Shown here piece by piece: positions 49,787 through 59,452 of a stretch of DNA of 64,000 nt. The stretch spans positions 1 to 64,000 of the forward strand of contig CAJTSR010000013.1 in assembly GCA_910579035.1 (NCBI GenBank), read 5' to 3'. A program made the position numbers and the translations under genes. The stretch comes from an uncultured Muribaculaceae bacterium. GTDB lineage: Bacteria > Bacteroidota > Bacteroidia > Bacteroidales > Muribaculaceae. How positions within the stretch are numbered: position 1 is the first letter of the stretch; each line of letters opens with the position of its first letter. The notes beneath the pieces are model-generated. The model saw only the letters and a list, made by a program, of their open reading frames with translations, did not search any database and had not been told where the DNA came from.

Positions 49787-50245
49787 TTATTTAGGGAGGA
49801 AGGCGGAGGTGTCTACACCGTATGCCTGAAGTTCGCGTACTACCGACGATGAAATTGCTCCGAGTTCGGGCTTGCTGAATAATATAACACTTTCGATGCC
49901 CGAAAGTTGGTGGTTTATGTCGGCCATGTCGCGCTCGTAATCGTAATCTTTGGCCGAGCGTACGCCGCGCAGCAGTGCCGTGGCTCCGAACTGGCGTGCT
50001 GCGTCGACGGTAAGCCCGCTGTATGCCTCTACGCGTATGCGGGGTTCGCCGGCAAAAAGGCGGCGTATCGGCTCGAGCACGGCCTCGGCGTCGGCCTTGG
50101 GCTTGGACGCGTTGATGCCCACGCCTATTATCAGCTCGTCGAATATGGCAAGACCGCGCCTTGCTATGTCGGCGTGGCCTGCGGTGAATGGGTTGAATGT
50201 GCCCGGAAACAGGGCTGTCCGCTTATTGGTCGATACTTGTGTCAT
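49787..50245 (-). CDS. coaD: Pantetheine-phosphate adenylyltransferase
   Basis: This 152-residue enzyme adenylates 4'-phosphopantetheine in CoA synthesis. The nucleotidyltransferase signature is FPGTFNPFTAGHADIARR (T/HxGH, residues ~13-30), and the distal ISSSVVREL contains the second conserved motif. FTAGH replaces the commoner PxTxGH spacing in the normal way for the family. It overlaps parE by 23 bp and precedes the S41 protease by 7 bp. Confidence 0.95.
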   Translation of the reverse strand: MTQVSTNKRTALFPGTFNPFTAGHADIARRGLAIFDELIIGVGINASKPKADAEAVLEPIRRLFAGEPRIRVEAYSGLTVDAARQFGATALLRGVRSAKDYDYERDMADINHQLSGIESVILFSKPELGAISSSVVRELQAYGVDTSAFLPK

Positions 50246-52163
50246 CTTCCACTACGAGGTTGTCGATAATAAAATTCTGGCGCTCCATTGTGTTTTTGCC
50301 CATATAGAACTCGAGCACCTCTGCTACGCCGTCCTCCTTGCGGAGTGTCACGCGGTCGACCCTCATGTCGGGTCCTATGAAGTCGCGAAATTCTTCAGGC
50401 GAAATCTCTCCGAGGCCCTTGAAGCGCGTTATTTCGGCATTTTCGCCGAAACGGCGTATGGCTGCCACGCGTTCGTCGTCGGTATAGCAGTACACGGTGT
50501 CGTCGGGCGCGTTTTCCTTGCGGGCTCGCCCGGTGCGCTTGGCCGTCTTTTTGTTTCTCACACGGAAGAGAGGCGTCTGGAGCACGTACACGTGCCCTTT
50601 CTTGATGAGGTCGGGGAAGTACTGCAAGAAGTATGTGAGCATCAGCAGGCGTATGTGCATGCCGTCGACGTCGGCATCGGTGGCTATGATTACCTTGTTG
50701 TATCGCAGTCCGTCGATACCGTCCTCGATGTTCAGCGCGGCTTGGAGCAGACAAAATTCCTCGTTGGTGTAAAGTTCTTTCTTGGTGGCTCCGTATGCGT
50801 TGAGTGGCTTTCCGCGCAGTTTGAACACCGCCTGGGTTTCGACGTTGCGCACTTTTTCGATTGAGCCTCCGGCAGAGTCGCCCTCGGTTATGAATATGCT
50901 GGTGGCCTCTTTTTTCTCGTCGGAGCCTCGGCTGTCGTTGAGATGCACGCGGCAGTCGTTGAGCTTGCGGTTGTAGAGGCTTACTTTCTTGGCTGTTTCG
51001 CGGGCTTTTTTTGCCACGCCCGACATCGCCTTGCGGTCGCGTTCGCTTTCCTGTACTTTTTTGAGTATCACCTCGGCCACATCGAGCTCGCGATGCAGGT
51101 AGTTGTCGAGTTCTTTCTTTATGAAGTCGCCTATGAACTTGGCTATGGTCACGCCGTTCGGCGACATCTCGCGCGAGCCGAGCTTGGTCTTTGTCTGCGA
51201 CTCGAACACAGGGTCCTGCACGCGTATGGCGATGGCAGCCACCATGCCGTTGCGAATGTCGGAGTACTCGAAATTGCGGTTGAAGTATTCCTTGAGCGTG
51301 CGGCTCACAGCCTCCTTGAACGCGCTTAGGTGCGTGCCGCCCTGCGTGGTATGCTGTCCGTTGACAAAGGAATAGTATTCCTCGCCGTATTGGTTGACAT
51401 GGGTTATGGCTATCTCTATATCCTCGCCTTTGAGGTGTATGATAGGGTATAGCGGATCCTGGGTGAGGTTGTCTTTGAGCAGGTCGAGCAGGCCGTGACG
51501 CGAGGAGAACTTCTGGCCGTTGAATACCATGGCCAGACCGGCGTTGAGGAATGTGTAGTTCTTGAACAGCGGCACCACAAATTCCTCGCGGAAAGCGTAG
51601 TTGCGGAATATGTCGGCCGACGGCACGAAGCGCACGAGTGTGCCGTCGTCTTCGTCGGTATCCGTCACAGGGCTTTCCTCTATGAGGTTGCCCATGGAGA
51701 ACAGCGCCCTCTTGCACTGGCCACCTCGGAATGACATTATTTCAAAGCTTGTTGACAATGCGTTTACAGCCTTGATACCCACGCCATTGAGGCCTACGGA
51801 CTTTTGGAATGCCGATGAGTCGCGGAACTTGCCGCCTGTATTCATCTTTGATGCCACATCGACAAGTTTGCCGAATGGTATGCCTCGGCCGAAGTCGCGT
51901 ACCGAAGCCGAAGAAGCGTCTACATCGACGATAATCCTGCGGCCGAATCCCATCATAAATTCGTCGATGGAGTTGTCCATCACCTCTTTGAGCAGGACGT
52001 AGATGCCGTCGTCGGAGTTGGTGCCGTCGCCTACTTTGCCGATATACATACCGGGGCGTTGCTGGAGGTGTTCCTTCCAGTCGAGGGTCTGTATGTCGTC
52101 CTCGCTGTATTGTGCTGTGCCGGCAGGACGGTCGAGTGGCAGTATGTCGTCTTCTTCGGTCAT
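50223..52163 (-). CDS. parE: DNA topoisomerase IV subunit B
   Basis: This 646-residue ATPase subunit decatenates daughter chromosomes together with ParC. The GHKL ATP site includes EVMDNSIDEFMMG, DFGRGIPFG and VGLNGVGIKAVNALS. The TOPRIM motifs are EGDSAGG and DADVDGMHIR near residues 440-530. GyrB is the alternative, but the short length, the RPGMYIG start context and the linkage with coaD and an S41 protease favour ParE. parC is not in the window. Confidence 0.9.
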   Translation of the reverse strand: MTEEDDILPLDRPAGTAQYSEDDIQTLDWKEHLQQRPGMYIGKVGDGTNSDDGIYVLLKEVMDNSIDEFMMGFGRRIIVDVDASSASVRDFGRGIPFGKLVDVASKMNTGGKFRDSSAFQKSVGLNGVGIKAVNALSTSFEIMSFRGGQCKRALFSMGNLIEESPVTDTDEDDGTLVRFVPSADIFRNYAFREEFVVPLFKNYTFLNAGLAMVFNGQKFSSRHGLLDLLKDNLTQDPLYPIIHLKGEDIEIAITHVNQYGEEYYSFVNGQHTTQGGTHLSAFKEAVSRTLKEYFNRNFEYSDIRNGMVAAIAIRVQDPVFESQTKTKLGSREMSPNGVTIAKFIGDFIKKELDNYLHRELDVAEVILKKVQESERDRKAMSGVAKKARETAKKVSLYNRKLNDCRVHLNDSRGSDEKKEATSIFITEGDSAGGSIEKVRNVETQAVFKLRGKPLNAYGATKKELYTNEEFCLLQAALNIEDGIDGLRYNKVIIATDADVDGMHIRLLMLTYFLQYFPDLIKKGHVYVLQTPLFRVRNKKTAKRTGRARKENAPDDTVYCYTDDERVAAIRRFGENAEITRFKGLGEISPEEFRDFIGPDMRVDRVTLRKEDGVAEVLEFYMGKNTMERQNFIIDNLVVEDDTSIDQ

Positions 52164-52170
52164 AGTGGTA

Positions 52171-52875
52171 TTATTGGCTTATATTGAGGAATTTGCGGGC
52201 TTTTTCGATGTCGGACGCGTGGTCTACGTCGATGATTTTGCCAAAGGGAAATGCCTGTACGCTCAGGCCGTTGTCGACGAGCGCGCGCTGGTAGTTGCGC
52301 ATGCGGCTCATTCCGCTTTCTATGCAGGGCGCAAGCAGGTCCACAGCCTTTTTCGTGAGGCCGTAAATACCGCCCGATATGTATCTGTCGCCTTGGTCGG
52401 TGTCGAAGAAGCCCGTGATTCCGAGCTTGTCGTCGGTTCGGACATACAGTGGCTTTTCGTCGTCGATATAGTCCGTCACGCCCATAAAGGCGTCGGCGTC
52501 GGTCACGGCGTCGAAAGCCTCGGCATAGCGGTAGAAATCTTCCGGGTGGAAAATAGTGTCGACCGTGGTGGCGATTACCTTACCGGAGGGTATGTCGCGG
52601 GTCACTTCGCGCAGGCTGTGCATAGAGCTTGGTGTTGAAGCCACCACGACTCTCAGTATGGGCATTTCCTGCGCGAGCGCTTCGAGATACTCGCATACCT
52701 CCGGCATCTTGGCGTTTGCTATCACGCTGATGCTCTCTGCTTTGTATGCTGCGAAAATATCGATGAGGCGTTTGAGCATGGGGCGGTCGTCGAGCCGCAC
52801 CATGGGTTTCGGCACGGGCACGCCTTCCTGGGCCAGACGCGATCCCTCTCCTGCGGCGATTATGGCGTAGTGCAT
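52171..52875 (-). CDS. NTP-transferase-fold sugar nucleotidyltransferase
   Basis: This 234-residue protein has the nucleotidyltransferase N-terminus IIAAGEGSRLAQEG with the PKPMVRL motif; metal-binding acids lie near TVDTIFH and DVDHASDIEKA. It resembles MobA/GlmU-type and hexose-1-phosphate nucleotidyltransferases, but the substrate is not clear and there is no acyltransferase domain. It overlaps pdxA by 1 bp and is 7 bp before parE. Confidence 0.82.
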   Translation of the reverse strand: MHYAIIAAGEGSRLAQEGVPVPKPMVRLDDRPMLKRLIDIFAAYKAESISVIANAKMPEVCEYLEALAQEMPILRVVVASTPSSMHSLREVTRDIPSGKVIATTVDTIFHPEDFYRYAEAFDAVTDADAFMGVTDYIDDEKPLYVRTDDKLGITGFFDTDQGDRYISGGIYGLTKKAVDLLAPCIESGMSRMRNYQRALVDNGLSVQAFPFGKIIDVDHASDIEKARKFLNISQ

Positions 52876-53996
52876 TATTTGTCTTCTTCCTTGGGTGTTT
52901 CTGCGCGTGTTTCAGGCGCTTTCTTTTCTTTCTCGGGGTGCTGTCGGCGCAGCGGGCGTCGGTAAGCCTCGTCGTAGTTCTGCCTGTTGCGGTAGATGTC
53001 GATGGCGGCATACACTGCTTCGCGGAGCGAGGCCGGCGATGCCAGTCCTTTGCCGGCGATGTCGTAGCCGGTACCGTGGTCGGGCGATGTGCGCACGAAA
53101 GGCAGACCGGCAGTGAAATTGACACCCGAATCCATCGATAGTGCCTTGAACGGTGTCAGACCCTGGTCGTGGTACATTGCCAAAATGCCGTCGAAAGTCT
53201 TGAAGTTTCCGCTGCCGAAAAATCCGTCGGAGGGATAAGGTCCGAAAGCGAGTATGCGGCTGTCGCGTGCCTGCTCGAGAGCGGGAGCTATGATATCGTT
53301 TTCCTCGCTGCCTATAAGGCCTTTTTCGCCGGCGTGGGGGTTGAGCGACAATACTGCTATCCGAGGGTTTTGCACGCCGAAATCACGGCGCAAAGAGCGG
53401 TCGAGGCGTGTGAGCCTGTCTACAATCAGTTCTTTGGTAAGGGCCTCCGGCACTTTGGAAACCGGGGTGTGGACAGTGGCGAGGGCCACGCGCATATGCT
53501 CGTTGCATAGAATCATGAGTGCCTTGCTGTCCTGCTCGGGTGTTTCGGCGTTCGTGAGCGATGCTTCGAGATATTCTGTATGGCCGGGGAAATTGAATCC
53601 GGGGCTTTGTATCGAATGTTTGTCGATAGGCGCTGTTACCAGAACATCGATAGCACCTTCGCGCAAATCGGTAACAGCCGCTTCAAGGGCTGCGAAAGCT
53701 GCCGCTCCGGCTGCTTCCGACTCTTGTCCCGGCTCTATTTTGAGGTCTTCGCCTACGACGTTGACGATATTGAACGCGCCGTCGCGGGCTTCCGATGCGC
53801 TGTCTACCTTGTTGAGATTGACTTGCGGCAGCTCCATGGCCTTGCGGTAGAAGGAGGCCGCCTTTGCCGAACCGTAGACCACCACAGTGCATAGGTCGGC
53901 AAGGCGGGTGTCCTCAAGCATTTTGAGTATCACCTCGTAGCCTATGCCGTTGGTGTCGCCGTGGGTTATGCCTACTTTTATCTTATTGTTGTTCAT
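52875..53996 (-). CDS. pdxA: 4-hydroxythreonine-4-phosphate dehydrogenase
   Basis: This 373-residue zinc-dependent enzyme makes the aminoacetone phosphate used by PdxJ (gene at 32.6 kb). Characteristic blocks are GITHGDTNGIGYEVILK, TAPIDKHSIQSPGFNFPGHTEYL and YHDQGLTPFKAL, with the C-terminal TSPDHGTGYDIAGKG. The enzyme proper ends near residue 345. A charged tail of about 27 residues (EKEKKAPETRAETPKEEDK) is extra to the usual family length and probably disordered. It sits 13 bp after rlmN. Confidence 0.94.
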   Translation of the reverse strand: MNNNKIKVGITHGDTNGIGYEVILKMLEDTRLADLCTVVVYGSAKAASFYRKAMELPQVNLNKVDSASEARDGAFNIVNVVGEDLKIEPGQESEAAGAAAFAALEAAVTDLREGAIDVLVTAPIDKHSIQSPGFNFPGHTEYLEASLTNAETPEQDSKALMILCNEHMRVALATVHTPVSKVPEALTKELIVDRLTRLDRSLRRDFGVQNPRIAVLSLNPHAGEKGLIGSEENDIIAPALEQARDSRILAFGPYPSDGFFGSGNFKTFDGILAMYHDQGLTPFKALSMDSGVNFTAGLPFVRTSPDHGTGYDIAGKGLASPASLREAVYAAIDIYRNRQNYDEAYRRPLRRQHPEKEKKAPETRAETPKEEDK

Positions 53997-54009
53997 TTAG
54001 ATTTGTCGG

Positions 54010-55035
54010 TTATTGTGAAATTTGGGTGCGTGCCTTGCCTGCCAGCATGCCGCACGCGGCCATAATGTCCTCGCCGCGCGAGGCGCGTATAGTGGCTGTG
54101 ATTCCTGCGGCGTTGAGGCGGTCGCGGAACGCTTCCATGGTGCGGGTGTCGGAGGGTTCGCCCTCGAAACCCGGCGTGCGGTGGAAACGTATCAGGTTCA
54201 CGCGGGCGTCGGTGCCCCGCAGTATGCGGGCGAGGGCGTCGGCGTGGCGCTCGTCGTCGTTAATACCGGCGAACATGGTGTATTCCATCGACAGGCGCCG
54301 CTGGTGGGCGAAGTCGTGCTCTTTTAGCAGCGGCATTATCTCGCGCAGCGGGAAGGCTTTCTCCACAGGCATGAGGCGTTCGCGCTCGGCTGCGAAAGGC
54401 GAGTGAATGCTTAGCGCTATGTGTACGTTGGTGCGTTCGAGCAGTTCGGCGAGTCCTCGTGTGTTGCCGATGGTCGATACCGTTATTCTGCGCGGGCTCC
54501 ATGCCATACCCCATTTGGAGGTAAGTATGTCGATGGCCGAGAGCACAGCCTGAAGATTGTCGGTAGGCTCGCCCATGCCCATGAACACGATGTTGGTAAG
54601 GTCGGTGCTTCGAGGCACCGAGAGGACCTGGTTGATTATGGCGCCTGCATCGAGATTGCCTTGGAAGCCGCCCTGCCCTGTCATGCAGAACTTGCAGCCC
54701 ATGCGGCAGCCCGCCTGGCTGGAAACGCACAGAGTGGCGCGGTCGCGGTCGGGAATGAAGACGGCCTCGACGTCGCGTCCGCCTACGCCTTCAAAGAGGT
54801 ATTTGGCGGTTCCGTCGGAGCTTACGGCCTCAGCTTTGGGGGCTTCGCGCCCCACGGTGTATTCCGTCGACAGTTTGCGGCGAGCCTCCTTGGGGAGGTC
54901 GGTCATAGCCTCGATGGAATCGACGCGCTTCTGATAGAGCCATGCAGCCATCTGTCCGGCGGCAAAGCTCCTCAGGCCTACTTCGGCAGCAACCTGCCGC
55001 AGTTCCTCGAGAGTCAGCCCAAGCAGTTTCTTCAT
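54010..55035 (-). CDS. rlmN: 23S rRNA (A2503-C2) methyltransferase
   Basis: This 341-residue radical-SAM enzyme methylates A2503 of 23S rRNA and A37 of some tRNAs. The cluster-binding CRMGCKFCMTGQ motif (CX3CX2C) is near residue 112, and GMGEPTDN the SAM-binding GGE-like motif. The C-terminal cysteine that forms the methyl adduct is in DIMAACGML. ATG 55035 shares bases with the gpsA stop (TGATG). The open frame upstream is antisense-like readthrough of gpsA. Confidence 0.95.
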   Translation of the reverse strand: MKKLLGLTLEELRQVAAEVGLRSFAAGQMAAWLYQKRVDSIEAMTDLPKEARRKLSTEYTVGREAPKAEAVSSDGTAKYLFEGVGGRDVEAVFIPDRDRATLCVSSQAGCRMGCKFCMTGQGGFQGNLDAGAIINQVLSVPRSTDLTNIVFMGMGEPTDNLQAVLSAIDILTSKWGMAWSPRRITVSTIGNTRGLAELLERTNVHIALSIHSPFAAERERLMPVEKAFPLREIMPLLKEHDFAHQRRLSMEYTMFAGINDDERHADALARILRGTDARVNLIRFHRTPGFEGEPSDTRTMEAFRDRLNAAGITATIRASRGEDIMAACGMLAGKARTQISQ

Positions 55036-56039
55036 CAGTCGAAATTTTGGGCCATAGCCTTCATGGCGCGGTATGCGGGCACTCCACGGTACAGTATCGA
55101 GTACACACCGTCGAGTATTGGCATTGCCACGTTGAAGTGCTGGTTTATGTCGTGGATACACTTGGTGCCGTAATATCCTTCGGCGGTCTGTTCCATCTCC
55201 ATTCTGGCGGCTTTTACCGAATACCCGCGGCCTATCATCGAGCCGAAGTTGTGGTTGCGGGAAAAGCGCGAATAGGCAGTCACCAGAAGGTCGCCGAGAT
55301 ATACGGAGTCGCATATCTGGCGCGGACGCGGACAGGCGGCGTCGACAAAGCGTTCCATTTCGCGTATGGCGTTGGATATCAGGATTGCGCCGAAGTTGTC
55401 GCCGGTCTTCATGCCGTGGATAATGCCGGCGGCTATGGCGTAGACGTTCTTGAGCACGGCGGCATATTCGATGCCGTCGACGTCGCTCGACGTTATGGCG
55501 TGTGTGTTCTTGCCTCTTATGAGCTTGGCGAAGTCCTCGGCCATTTCGAGGTTCGCGCAGCCTATGGTGAGGTAGGACGGCCTGTCGAGCGCCACTTCCT
55601 CGGCGTGGCAGGGGCCGGATACCACAAGGTTGCGGGCCGGGTCGACGCCGAAGCGCCGCACCATATAGTCGGTTATCAGCTCGTTGGTGTCGGGCACGAT
55701 GCCTTTCACTGCCGATACTATGGCCTTGCTGCTGATGTCGACGGTGATTTTATCCATATGGTCGGTAAAATACGGCGACGGCATCACCAGCAGCAGCGTG
55801 TCGGCATTCTCGCACACGGCGTTGATATCGCTTGAGAAGTTGATGCGCTCGATGTCGAAGTCCACATCGGTAAGGTATGCCGGATTGTGGCGGAGGCGCT
55901 TGAACTCCTCTATGCGGTCGTCGCGGCGCATATACCAAGTGATGGTTTCGCAATTCTGCAGGAGCAGCTTGGCGAGGGCGGTAGCCCAGCTACCGCCTCC
56001 CATCACCGCTATATGTCCCGGGAAAGAGGGCTTTTCCAT
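55035..56039 (-). CDS. gpsA: NAD(P)H-dependent glycerol-3-phosphate dehydrogenase
   Basis: This 334-residue enzyme makes sn-glycerol 3-phosphate for phospholipids. The nucleotide-binding motif is IAVMGGGSWATALAKLL (residues ~10-26), and the catalytic lysine is in AVLKNVYAIAAGI (about residue 197). A family block, SGPCHAEEVALDRP, is present. ATG 56039 is preferred to a GTG 9 bp upstream. It is 13 bp after lysS and coupled to rlmN. Confidence 0.95.
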   Translation of the reverse strand: MEKPSFPGHIAVMGGGSWATALAKLLLQNCETITWYMRRDDRIEEFKRLRHNPAYLTDVDFDIERINFSSDINAVCENADTLLLVMPSPYFTDHMDKITVDISSKAIVSAVKGIVPDTNELITDYMVRRFGVDPARNLVVSGPCHAEEVALDRPSYLTIGCANLEMAEDFAKLIRGKNTHAITSSDVDGIEYAAVLKNVYAIAAGIIHGMKTGDNFGAILISNAIREMERFVDAACPRPRQICDSVYLGDLLVTAYSRFSRNHNFGSMIGRGYSVKAARMEMEQTAEGYYGTKCIHDINQHFNVAMPILDGVYSILYRGVPAYRAMKAMAQNFD

Positions 56040-56052
56040 ACTGTTCACCCTC

Positions 56053-57786
56053 TTAAAGTTCTGCTGCCTTGGCTACCCATTCGGCAACTATGTCGGCCGA
56101 CGGGTTTTTGAGGCCGAGTTTGTGCTTTTTGTTCAGGCCGCAGAGATCCTGATGGAGTTTTCCGGGTGTTGCCTGCGCGAGGGCTGCCACAGTAAGCACT
56201 CCCGCCTTGTGGAGCACGGGTACCCACTCGGCTTCGATACCTGCGGGCGCGAAAGCTTCTGCTGAGTCGCGTTTTTCTGTCTTTTCGGGGCGCATCTGGG
56301 GGAAGAGGAGCACTTCCTGAATGGCTGTCTGGCCTGTCATAAGCATAACGAGGCGGTCCATGCCGATGCCCATGCCCGATGTGGGGGGCATGCCGTATTC
56401 GAGTGCGCGGATAAAGTCGGCATCGATAATCATTGCTTCGTCGTCGCCTTTCTCGGCCAGACGCATCTGTTCGACGAAGCGTCCGTACTGGTCTATCGGG
56501 TCGTTAAGCTCGGAGTAAGCGTTGGCAAGCTCCTTGCCGTTCACCATAAGCTCGAAACGCTCGGTTAGCTCGGGGTTGGAGCGGTGGCGCTTTGTGAGTG
56601 GCGACATCTCGATGGGATAGTCGGTGATGAATGTGGGCTGTATGTAGAGTCCTTCGCATTTTTCGCCGAATATCTCGTCGATAATCTTGCCTTTGCCCAT
56701 GGTTTCGTCCACCTCCACACCGAGGCTGCGGGCTGCCTGACGCAGCTGCTCTTCGTCCATGCCTTCGATGTCGACTCCTGTGTGTTCCTTGATGGCCTGG
56801 GCCATGGTTACACGCGGGAAGGGAGCCTTGAAGCTAATTGTGTTGTCGCCTACCTTTACTTCGGTGGTGCCGTTCACGTCGAGGCATATCTTCTCGAGCA
56901 TGCGCTCGGTAAAATCCATCATCCAGTTGTAGTCCTTGTAGGCCACATAGATTTCCATGCAGGTGAACTCCGGGTTGTGGGTGCGGTCCATGCCCTCGTT
57001 GCGGAAATTCTTGGAAAATTCGTACACACCGTCGAATCCGCCCACGATTAGGCGTTTTAGGTACAGCTCGTCGGCGATTCGGAGGTACAGGGGTATGTCG
57101 AGGGCGTTATGGTGTGTTATGAACGGCCTTGCGGCAGCGCCGCCGGGTATGGATTGCAGTATTGGGGTTTCAACCTCGATGTAGCCGGCGGTGTTGAAAT
57201 ACTCGCGCATGGAGTTGTACACCTTGGTGCGTTTGAGGAATATCTGCTTTACGGAGTCGTTGACGATGAGGTCGACGTAGCGGCGGCGGTAGCGCAGCTC
57301 GGGGTCGTCGAAGGCGTCGTATGTCACGCCGTCCTTTACCTTGACGATGGGAAGGGGGCGCAGGCTTTTGCTGAGTACAGTAAGCTCTTGTGCGTGAACG
57401 GATATTTCGCCGGTCTGCGTGCGGAACACGAAGCCGCGCACGCCTACGATGTCGCCTATGTCGAGGAGTTTCTTGAACACGGTGTTGTACAGTTCCTTGT
57501 CCTCTCCGGGGCAGATGTCGTCGCGCGATATATATACCTGAATGCGGCCATATGCGTCCTGCAGCTCCATAAACGAAGCCTTGCCCATTATTCGGCGGCT
57601 CATTATACGGCCTGCTACTGCGACTTCGCGCTGCGGGGCGTCGTCGGTGAATGTGGCTTTTATCTCATCGCTGTGAGCCGATACCGGGTATTCGGCTGCA
57701 GGATAAGGTTCGATGCCAAGTCGCCGCAGCTCTGCCATGCTGGCGCGGCGTATAGTTTCCTGTTCGCTCAGTTCGAGTGGGTTCAT
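56053..57786 (-). CDS. lysS: Lysine-tRNA ligase, class II
   Basis: This 577-residue synthetase charges tRNA-Lys. An N-terminal OB-fold anticodon domain (about 55-165, VAVAGRIMSRRIMGKASFMELQD) is followed by the class II core with motif 2 FRNEGMDRTHNPEFTCMEIY and motif 3 GMGIGMDRLVMLMTG. About 70 extra residues at the C-terminus form a helix-hairpin-like region (LHKAGVLTVAALAQATPGKL) that is not part of standard LysS but occurs in Bacteroidales. ATG 57786 is used. It leads the eight-gene unit from the promoter at 57823-57853. Confidence 0.95.
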   Translation of the reverse strand: MNPLELSEQETIRRASMAELRRLGIEPYPAAEYPVSAHSDEIKATFTDDAPQREVAVAGRIMSRRIMGKASFMELQDAYGRIQVYISRDDICPGEDKELYNTVFKKLLDIGDIVGVRGFVFRTQTGEISVHAQELTVLSKSLRPLPIVKVKDGVTYDAFDDPELRYRRRYVDLIVNDSVKQIFLKRTKVYNSMREYFNTAGYIEVETPILQSIPGGAAARPFITHHNALDIPLYLRIADELYLKRLIVGGFDGVYEFSKNFRNEGMDRTHNPEFTCMEIYVAYKDYNWMMDFTERMLEKICLDVNGTTEVKVGDNTISFKAPFPRVTMAQAIKEHTGVDIEGMDEEQLRQAARSLGVEVDETMGKGKIIDEIFGEKCEGLYIQPTFITDYPIEMSPLTKRHRSNPELTERFELMVNGKELANAYSELNDPIDQYGRFVEQMRLAEKGDDEAMIIDADFIRALEYGMPPTSGMGIGMDRLVMLMTGQTAIQEVLLFPQMRPEKTEKRDSAEAFAPAGIEAEWVPVLHKAGVLTVAALAQATPGKLHQDLCGLNKKHKLGLKNPSADIVAEWVAKAAEL

Positions 57787-57822
57787 ATGGTAAAAACGTG
57801 TTTTTTCTGTTATATTAATGTG

Positions 57823-57853
57823 CAAATATACGGCATTATTCCCGTTATAGAAA
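57823..57853 (-). promoter_or_regulatory. Promoter of lysS-to-S41 operon
   Basis: TTTC (57853-57850), 19 nt, TATATTTG (57830-57823) on the minus strand fits the Bacteroidetes promoter with one change in the -33 box. The leader is about 30 nt. Confidence 0.72.
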
Positions 57854-57906
57854 GTAATTAATTAATGTTAACGCTATAGCGGGGTGCACACGAGGCTTAT
57901 TTTTTG

Positions 57907-57914
57907 TATTTTTG
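57907..57914 (+). promoter_or_regulatory. -7 element for GH3 gene
   Basis: TATTTTTG (57907-57914) lies five bases before ATG 57919, implying an mRNA with almost no leader. No TTTG is at the right distance upstream. Confidence 0.5.
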
Positions 57915-57918
57915 CCGT

Positions 57919-59439
57919 ATGATAAACCTTACCGGAATAGCACGTCCTTTTTTTCGCGGGCCTGTTCTGTCGGCGGCACGTTCGGCCGACCCTGCGGGCG
58001 TTGAGCGTGTGCAGCGGGCTGTGCTTGCGAGATTGATTTCGCGAGGGCGCCGGTGTGAGTACGGTGTCCGCCACGGCTTCGGCTCTATTGCCGGATACGA
58101 GGATTTCGCCGCCCGGGTTCCCTTGGTTGAATATGAGGAGCTTAGGAGCGATGTGATGCGTATGGTGCGCGGCGGGCGCAACGTGCTGTGGCCGGGAGTC
58201 TGCCGTAACTTCGCGCAGTCGAGCGGCACCTCCGGCGGCAAGAGCAAATACATACCTGTCACGGCCGACTCCCTTAGGGAAAATCACTATGCGGGAGGTT
58301 CTGCGGCTGTGGCGTTCTACCTAAATCTCTATCCCGACAGCCGTCTGTTCGGCGGGCGCAGCTTCATACTCGGCGGCAGTTTCTCCAACGAGCTCGACGG
58401 CCTGCCGCGCGGTGTCCGTGTTGGCGACTTGTCGGCATCGCTGATAGCCAATATCAACCCGCTTGTGAATCTCTTCCGCGTGCCTTCGCGTCGCGTTGCG
58501 CTGATGGCTGACTGGCGGCAGAAATTGCCGGCTCTTGTGGAGGAGTCCGCAGGCAGCGACATCACGAACATATCGGGCGTGCCGTCGTGGTTTCTGACTG
58601 TGCTCAAGGGCGTTATAGAGCGTGCCGGAGCTTCGGTTATCCACGATGTGTGGCCCAATCTCGAAGTGTTTTTCCACGGAGGTATAGCTTTCGGGCCTTA
58701 TCGTAGCCAGTACGATGCCATTACAACGCCGGGGCGTATGCGCTATATCGAGAATTATAACGCTTCGGAAGGTTTCTTCGCCGTTCAGGATACCTTGGAG
58801 GGCGGTTCGATGCGTCTGCTTACCGATGTGGGCGTTTTCTATGAGTTTGTACCTGTCGACGGCGGCGATAAGGCTGTGGCGGCGTGGCAGGTAGAGCCGG
58901 GCCGTGTGTACTCCCTGGTGATAACGGCTTGTAACGGTTTGTGGCGTTATGCCATAGGCGACACCGTGAAGATAGAGTCGGTGGAGCCGCTCCGCATATC
59001 GATAGCGGGGCGTACCAAGAGCTTTATCAACGCCTTTGGCGAGGAGCTGATGGTGTGGAACGCCGACGCGGCCATCGAAGCCGCTTGCAGACAGTGCGGC
59101 GCGGAGGTGGCCAACTATACAGCGGCTCCCGTCTATGCCTCCGGGGGGCTGCGTGGGCGGCATCAGTGGTTCGTGGAGTGGGTCAAGGCACCGGCCTGCG
59201 GCGCGGAAGCCTTTGCCGACATGCTCGATGCCGGCTTGCAGGCTGTCAACTCCGACTATCAGGCCAAGCGCTCCGGCGGAATATTTCTCGACCGGCTCGA
59301 GATCGTGGAAATGCCGGGCGGCTCTTTCGACCGCTGGCTCGCTTCCACCGGCAAGCTCGGCGGACAGCGAAAGATACCCCGTCTGGCCAACGACCGGCGC
59401 ATTGCCGACGCACTGCTTGAATATTTAATAAAACCTTAA
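57919..59439 (+). CDS. GH3-family acyl-adenylating enzyme
   Basis: This 506-residue member of the ANL superfamily is related to plant GH3 acyl-acid amido synthetases. The ATP-phosphate loop is SSGTSGGKSKYIPVT (about residue 100); NYNASEGFFAVQD and GLWRYAIGDTVKIESV are further core motifs, and GRTKSFINAFGEELM lies at the hinge. Bacterial GH3 substrates are unknown; an acid is probably joined to an amine or amino acid. ATG 57919 is preferred to an upstream alternative because it follows the -7 box. It starts the rightward run to hemD. Confidence 0.88.
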   Translation: MINLTGIARPFFRGPVLSAARSADPAGVERVQRAVLARLISRGRRCEYGVRHGFGSIAGYEDFAARVPLVEYEELRSDVMRMVRGGRNVLWPGVCRNFAQSSGTSGGKSKYIPVTADSLRENHYAGGSAAVAFYLNLYPDSRLFGGRSFILGGSFSNELDGLPRGVRVGDLSASLIANINPLVNLFRVPSRRVALMADWRQKLPALVEESAGSDITNISGVPSWFLTVLKGVIERAGASVIHDVWPNLEVFFHGGIAFGPYRSQYDAITTPGRMRYIENYNASEGFFAVQDTLEGGSMRLLTDVGVFYEFVPVDGGDKAVAAWQVEPGRVYSLVITACNGLWRYAIGDTVKIESVEPLRISIAGRTKSFINAFGEELMVWNADAAIEAACRQCGAEVANYTAAPVYASGGLRGRHQWFVEWVKAPACGAEAFADMLDAGLQAVNSDYQAKRSGGIFLDRLEIVEMPGGSFDRWLASTGKLGGQRKIPRLANDRRIADALLEYLIKP

Positions 59440-59452
59440 AATATAGAATCAG

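Noticed and set aside
54010..55314. Longer RlmN reading frame starting inside gpsA
   Set aside because: The extra 93 codons are an alternative-frame reading of gpsA; ATG 55035 with the TGATG junction gives a normal RlmN.
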